From an uncultured Peptococcaceae bacterium (GTDB lineage: Bacteria; Bacillota; Dehalobacteriia; UBA4068; UBA4997): DNA of 16,453 bases. The notes below the pieces were generated by a model that made no database searches, was not told the origin of the DNA, and saw only the letters and a list, made by a program, of their open reading frames with translations. The stretch is from NCBI GenBank assembly GCA_947626615.1, contig CANQSW010000015.1, positions 1-16,453 of the forward strand. Direction: 5' to 3'. Position numbers and translations under genes: made by a program. This document shows, in pieces, positions 15,326 through 16,453 of the stretch (positions are counted from its first letter, which is position 1; each line of letters opens with the position of its first letter).

Positions 15326-15361
15326 ACGGCCTTTTTAGAAGTTAATAGCCTTTTACAACAG

Positions 15362-15405
15362 AAAAGAGATACTTGCTTATTAAAAGCAAGTATCTCTTTT
15401 TGCAC
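15362..15405 (+). terminator. Operon terminator
   Basis: A perfect 17-bp stem (15362-15378 with 15384-15400) with a 5-nt loop closes in an A-run/T-run and is followed by another T. It lies 37 bp after the stop of the ATPase/S-component fusion and should end the operon transcript. The A-run on the left arm lets it work in both directions. Confidence 0.9.
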
Positions 15406-15689
15406 TCATGTTTGGCAGCTGCCCAATTACAGTATTGTTTTGAACTTGTATTATGGAAAAGCCGCTATATCGAGATAGATAGAGATTTTTCCGCAAGCAT
15501 CGTAAAGCGGAACGCGAACGGAAGAGAAGGACAGGCCGCAAAAGCCTGTATTTATAGGAGTTTGCAGCTGCAAAACAAGGGTGGGCGATGTTCCTGATCC
15601 TACCCGTGCAAAACGGGGCGTCTAATCGTCCACAAAAGATGCTACGACAAAATAGTGGGCCTACGAGGCCGTCTCAATTTCTCGCAAAA

Positions 15690-15717
15690 TTTGTTAAACT
15701 TAAATCAGTTGGACAAG
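15690..15717 (+). repeat. Direct repeat d1
   Basis: TTTGTTAAACTTAAATCA is followed by a variable 3-4 nt and GACAAG. A second copy starts at 15908, with one difference in the first 18 bases and GGCAAG at the end. The copies are 218 bp apart, in the same orientation. Confidence 0.5.
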
Positions 15718-15907
15718 CCGTTTCAAAAAATCAAAAATTTTTTGAAATATTTTTGATTCATGGCTACGGATCGGCCTTTCTCACCGGCTACCTATTAGGG
15801 GGATAACTTTTGAAGTCATCATCATTCGAGAAAAGATATGGCCCGAACAAATTGTCCTGGTTTTTCAGGTAAACCCGGACAAGCTGACCATAAAAATCTG
15901 TCAGATA

Positions 15908-15934
15908 TTTGCTAAACTTAAATCACCGGGCAAG
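15908..15934 (+). repeat. Direct repeat d2
   Basis: This is the second copy of the repeat at 15690-15717 (TTTGCTAAACTTAAATCA, then GGGCAAG). It ends 9 bp before the first palindromic repeat at 15944, so the two repeat types may belong to one element end. Confidence 0.5.
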
Positions 15935-15943
15935 TGAAAAGTA

Positions 15944-15969
15944 GTGCGGGCCAAAATAGCCCCACCATT
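15944..15969 (+). repeat. Palindromic repeat r1
   Basis: The repeat has the form GTGCGG, two variable bases, CAAAATAGCCCCACCA and two more. It matches r3 at 16238-16263 at 22 of 26 positions. Its ends (GTAGTG/CACCATT) are nearly complementary, so it can fold back as a small hairpin. It resembles the repeated terminal sequences of some insertion sequences. Confidence 0.45.
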
Positions 15970-15986
15970 CCAAGAATATTCCCATA

Positions 15987-16009
15987 GTGTCCAATTTTAG
16001 TTTACCACT
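15987..16009 (+). repeat. Palindromic repeat r2 (diverged)
   Basis: This is a diverged relative of r1 and r3: TAGTG and CACTA arms (15985-16010) flank a CCAATTTTAG core. It has the same arm-core-arm layout but only partial identity, so the relation is tentative. Confidence 0.3.
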
Positions 16010-16045
16010 ACATTATATATTTTGAAGGGAAGGAGGAGTGATGCC

Positions 16046-16225
16046 TTGGGGAGAAGAAAGAAGCTGGTCAATAACACAAACATTCCGCAGCATGAGATCG
16101 AAAAGATCGCGCGATGTCTATTGCCGGATATCTATGCTTACTATGAGAGCGAAGAAGGGCAACGAGAATTTGCAGAGTGGCAAGCGCAGCAGGAAAAGCT
16201 CAATAAAAAAGACAAGACTACTTAA
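16046..16225 (+). CDS. Small hypothetical protein, TTG start
   Basis: The protein is 59 residues. The TTG at 16046 lies 9 nt after AGGAGG (16031-16036). An ATG at 16041 in another frame opens a 62-codon ORF, but its product is a run of Ser/Arg/Lys typical of a shadow frame. The chosen frame gives a balanced acidic/basic helical protein (HEIEKIARCLLPDIYAYYES, then EGQREFAEW and a Lys-rich tail). It resembles small helical proteins I associate with clostridial mobile elements, but I cannot name a family. It is bracketed by repeats r1/r2 and r3, and its stop codon lies in the arm of the downstream hairpin. A cargo or relic gene of a small element is possible. Confidence 0.5.
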   Translation: MGRRKKLVNNTNIPQHEIEKIARCLLPDIYAYYESEEGQREFAEWQAQQEKLNKKDKTT

Positions 16226-16275
16226 CTAGAGAAAGTGGTGCGGATCAAAATAGCCCCACCACTTTCTCTAGTTAA
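16222..16275. terminator. Long 19-bp hairpin overlapping repeat r3
   Basis: A perfect 19-bp inverted repeat (16222-16240 with 16257-16275) has a 16-nt loop. The left arm includes the stop codon of the small ORF, and the inner part with the loop is repeat r3. A strict T-run is missing on the plus strand. It could terminate transcription from both sides or be the folded end of a mobile element. Confidence 0.5.
16238..16263 (+). repeat. Palindromic repeat r3
   Basis: Near-copy of r1 (22 of 26 bases), in direct orientation and 294 bp downstream. It is embedded in the loop and inner arms of the 19-bp hairpin. Together r1 and r3 bracket the small ORF. Confidence 0.45.
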
Positions 16276-16294
16276 AATTTCAAACAGTCTTAAT

Positions 16295-16453
16295 TTACTT
16301 TTTGGTCTTAGATTTTCGCGGCCCACGTGGTTTAGATTCCGGGCGTTTAACAATCCCATTGCGGAAATAAGTTTTCTCGTATGGCTCAAATAAAACCAAC
16401 AATCCGAACCCATCTCCCACAGGAAACGGGTTCGGATTTTGTTGGTCTGGTGC
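16295..16453 (-). CDS. Possible C-terminal end of an unknown protein (partial)
   Basis: An open frame of 52 codons runs off the right edge and stops at 16295-16297. The end of the product is rich in Lys, Arg and Pro (KRPESKPRGPRKSKTKK), preceded by FGLLVLFEPYEKTYF. It matches no family I recognise. A minus-strand terminator-like hairpin lies inside it, which argues that the frame may be fortuitous. Confidence 0.25.
   Translation of the reverse strand, partial: APDQQNPNPFPVGDGFGLLVLFEPYEKTYFRNGIVKRPESKPRGPRKSKTKK
16388..16445 (-). terminator. Terminator-like hairpin near the right edge
   Basis: An 11-bp perfect stem (16401-16411 with 16428-16438) extends by 5 more pairs (16396-16400 with 16441-16445) past a 2-nt bulge. 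On the minus strand the stem is followed at once by TTTTATTT (16388-16395). It probably ends a minus-strand gene lying beyond the window. Confidence 0.5.

Larger units (their letters stand above)
15406..16045. other. AT-rich gap with mobile-element remnants
   Basis: No convincing gene was found in this 640-bp stretch. Short open frames occur, but they lack ribosome binding sites and protein-like composition. It holds a 5-bp hairpin near 15602-15617 (CCCGT/ACGGG), a GGCC-stem hairpin near 15658-15670, two copies of a direct repeat, and two of three related palindromic repeats listed separately. The repeats and low GC suggest decayed ends of insertion sequences, possibly of an IS21-like type, but no transposase is present to prove it. 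Confidence 0.4.

Noticed and set aside
15373..15597. 74-codon open frame after the operon
   Set aside because: It starts inside the terminator hairpin, lacks a ribosome binding site and matches nothing recognisable.

Overview
The window reads as part of a bacterial chromosome, probably an anaerobic member of the Bacillota (Clostridia or Negativicutes). The reasons are AGGAGG-type ribosome binding sites, SLH cell-wall anchors, energy-coupling-factor (ECF) transport and riboswitch/terminator leaders. The species cannot be named from sequence alone. Composition is mosaic: AT-rich flanks and an AT-rich first third of the giant gene, against a very GC-rich operon from 8204 to 15325.

Left unit (about 224-7154): two copies of an 18-nt motif and a promoter lead into a long structured 5' region. 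That region looks like a divergent cobalamin-type riboswitch and ends in an intrinsic terminator at 670-715. Next come a small protein (746-1255) resembling the repeat found beside homing endonucleases, a second structured leader (1256-1572), a secreted protein that looks like a divergent DUF4430 (transcobalamin C-terminal-like) domain (1573-2271), and a 1597-residue SLH-anchored surface protein carrying a DUF4430 domain (2292-7085).

Middle: a convergent AraC-family regulator with a GyrI-like ligand domain (7193-8032, minus strand) shares a bidirectional terminator with the left unit. The third copy of the 18-nt motif sits in its divergent promoter region, with the same downstream promoter layout as in the left unit. 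The two units are therefore probably one regulon.

Right operon (8204-15325, nearly gapless): an SLH-anchored alpha/alpha-toroid protein, a membrane-anchored DUF4430 protein, EcfT, a TIM-barrel enzyme of the xylose-isomerase-like/AP-endonuclease-2 class, and one polypeptide fusing two ECF ATPases to a membrane S-component. In animal transcobalamin and intrinsic factor an alpha/alpha barrel and a DUF4430-like beta domain form one cobalamin-binding protein. Here the two halves are separate surface proteins beside a complete ECF importer. The simplest reading is a surface capture-and-import system for a corrinoid (cobalamin-like) ligand. The ligand is inferred, not shown.

Right edge (15326-16453): a strong terminator, then AT-rich DNA with short repeats that look like remnants of insertion-sequence ends, one small ORF started by TTG, a long hairpin, and an uncertain partial ORF running off the window. 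No tRNA, rRNA, CRISPR array or intact transposase was seen.
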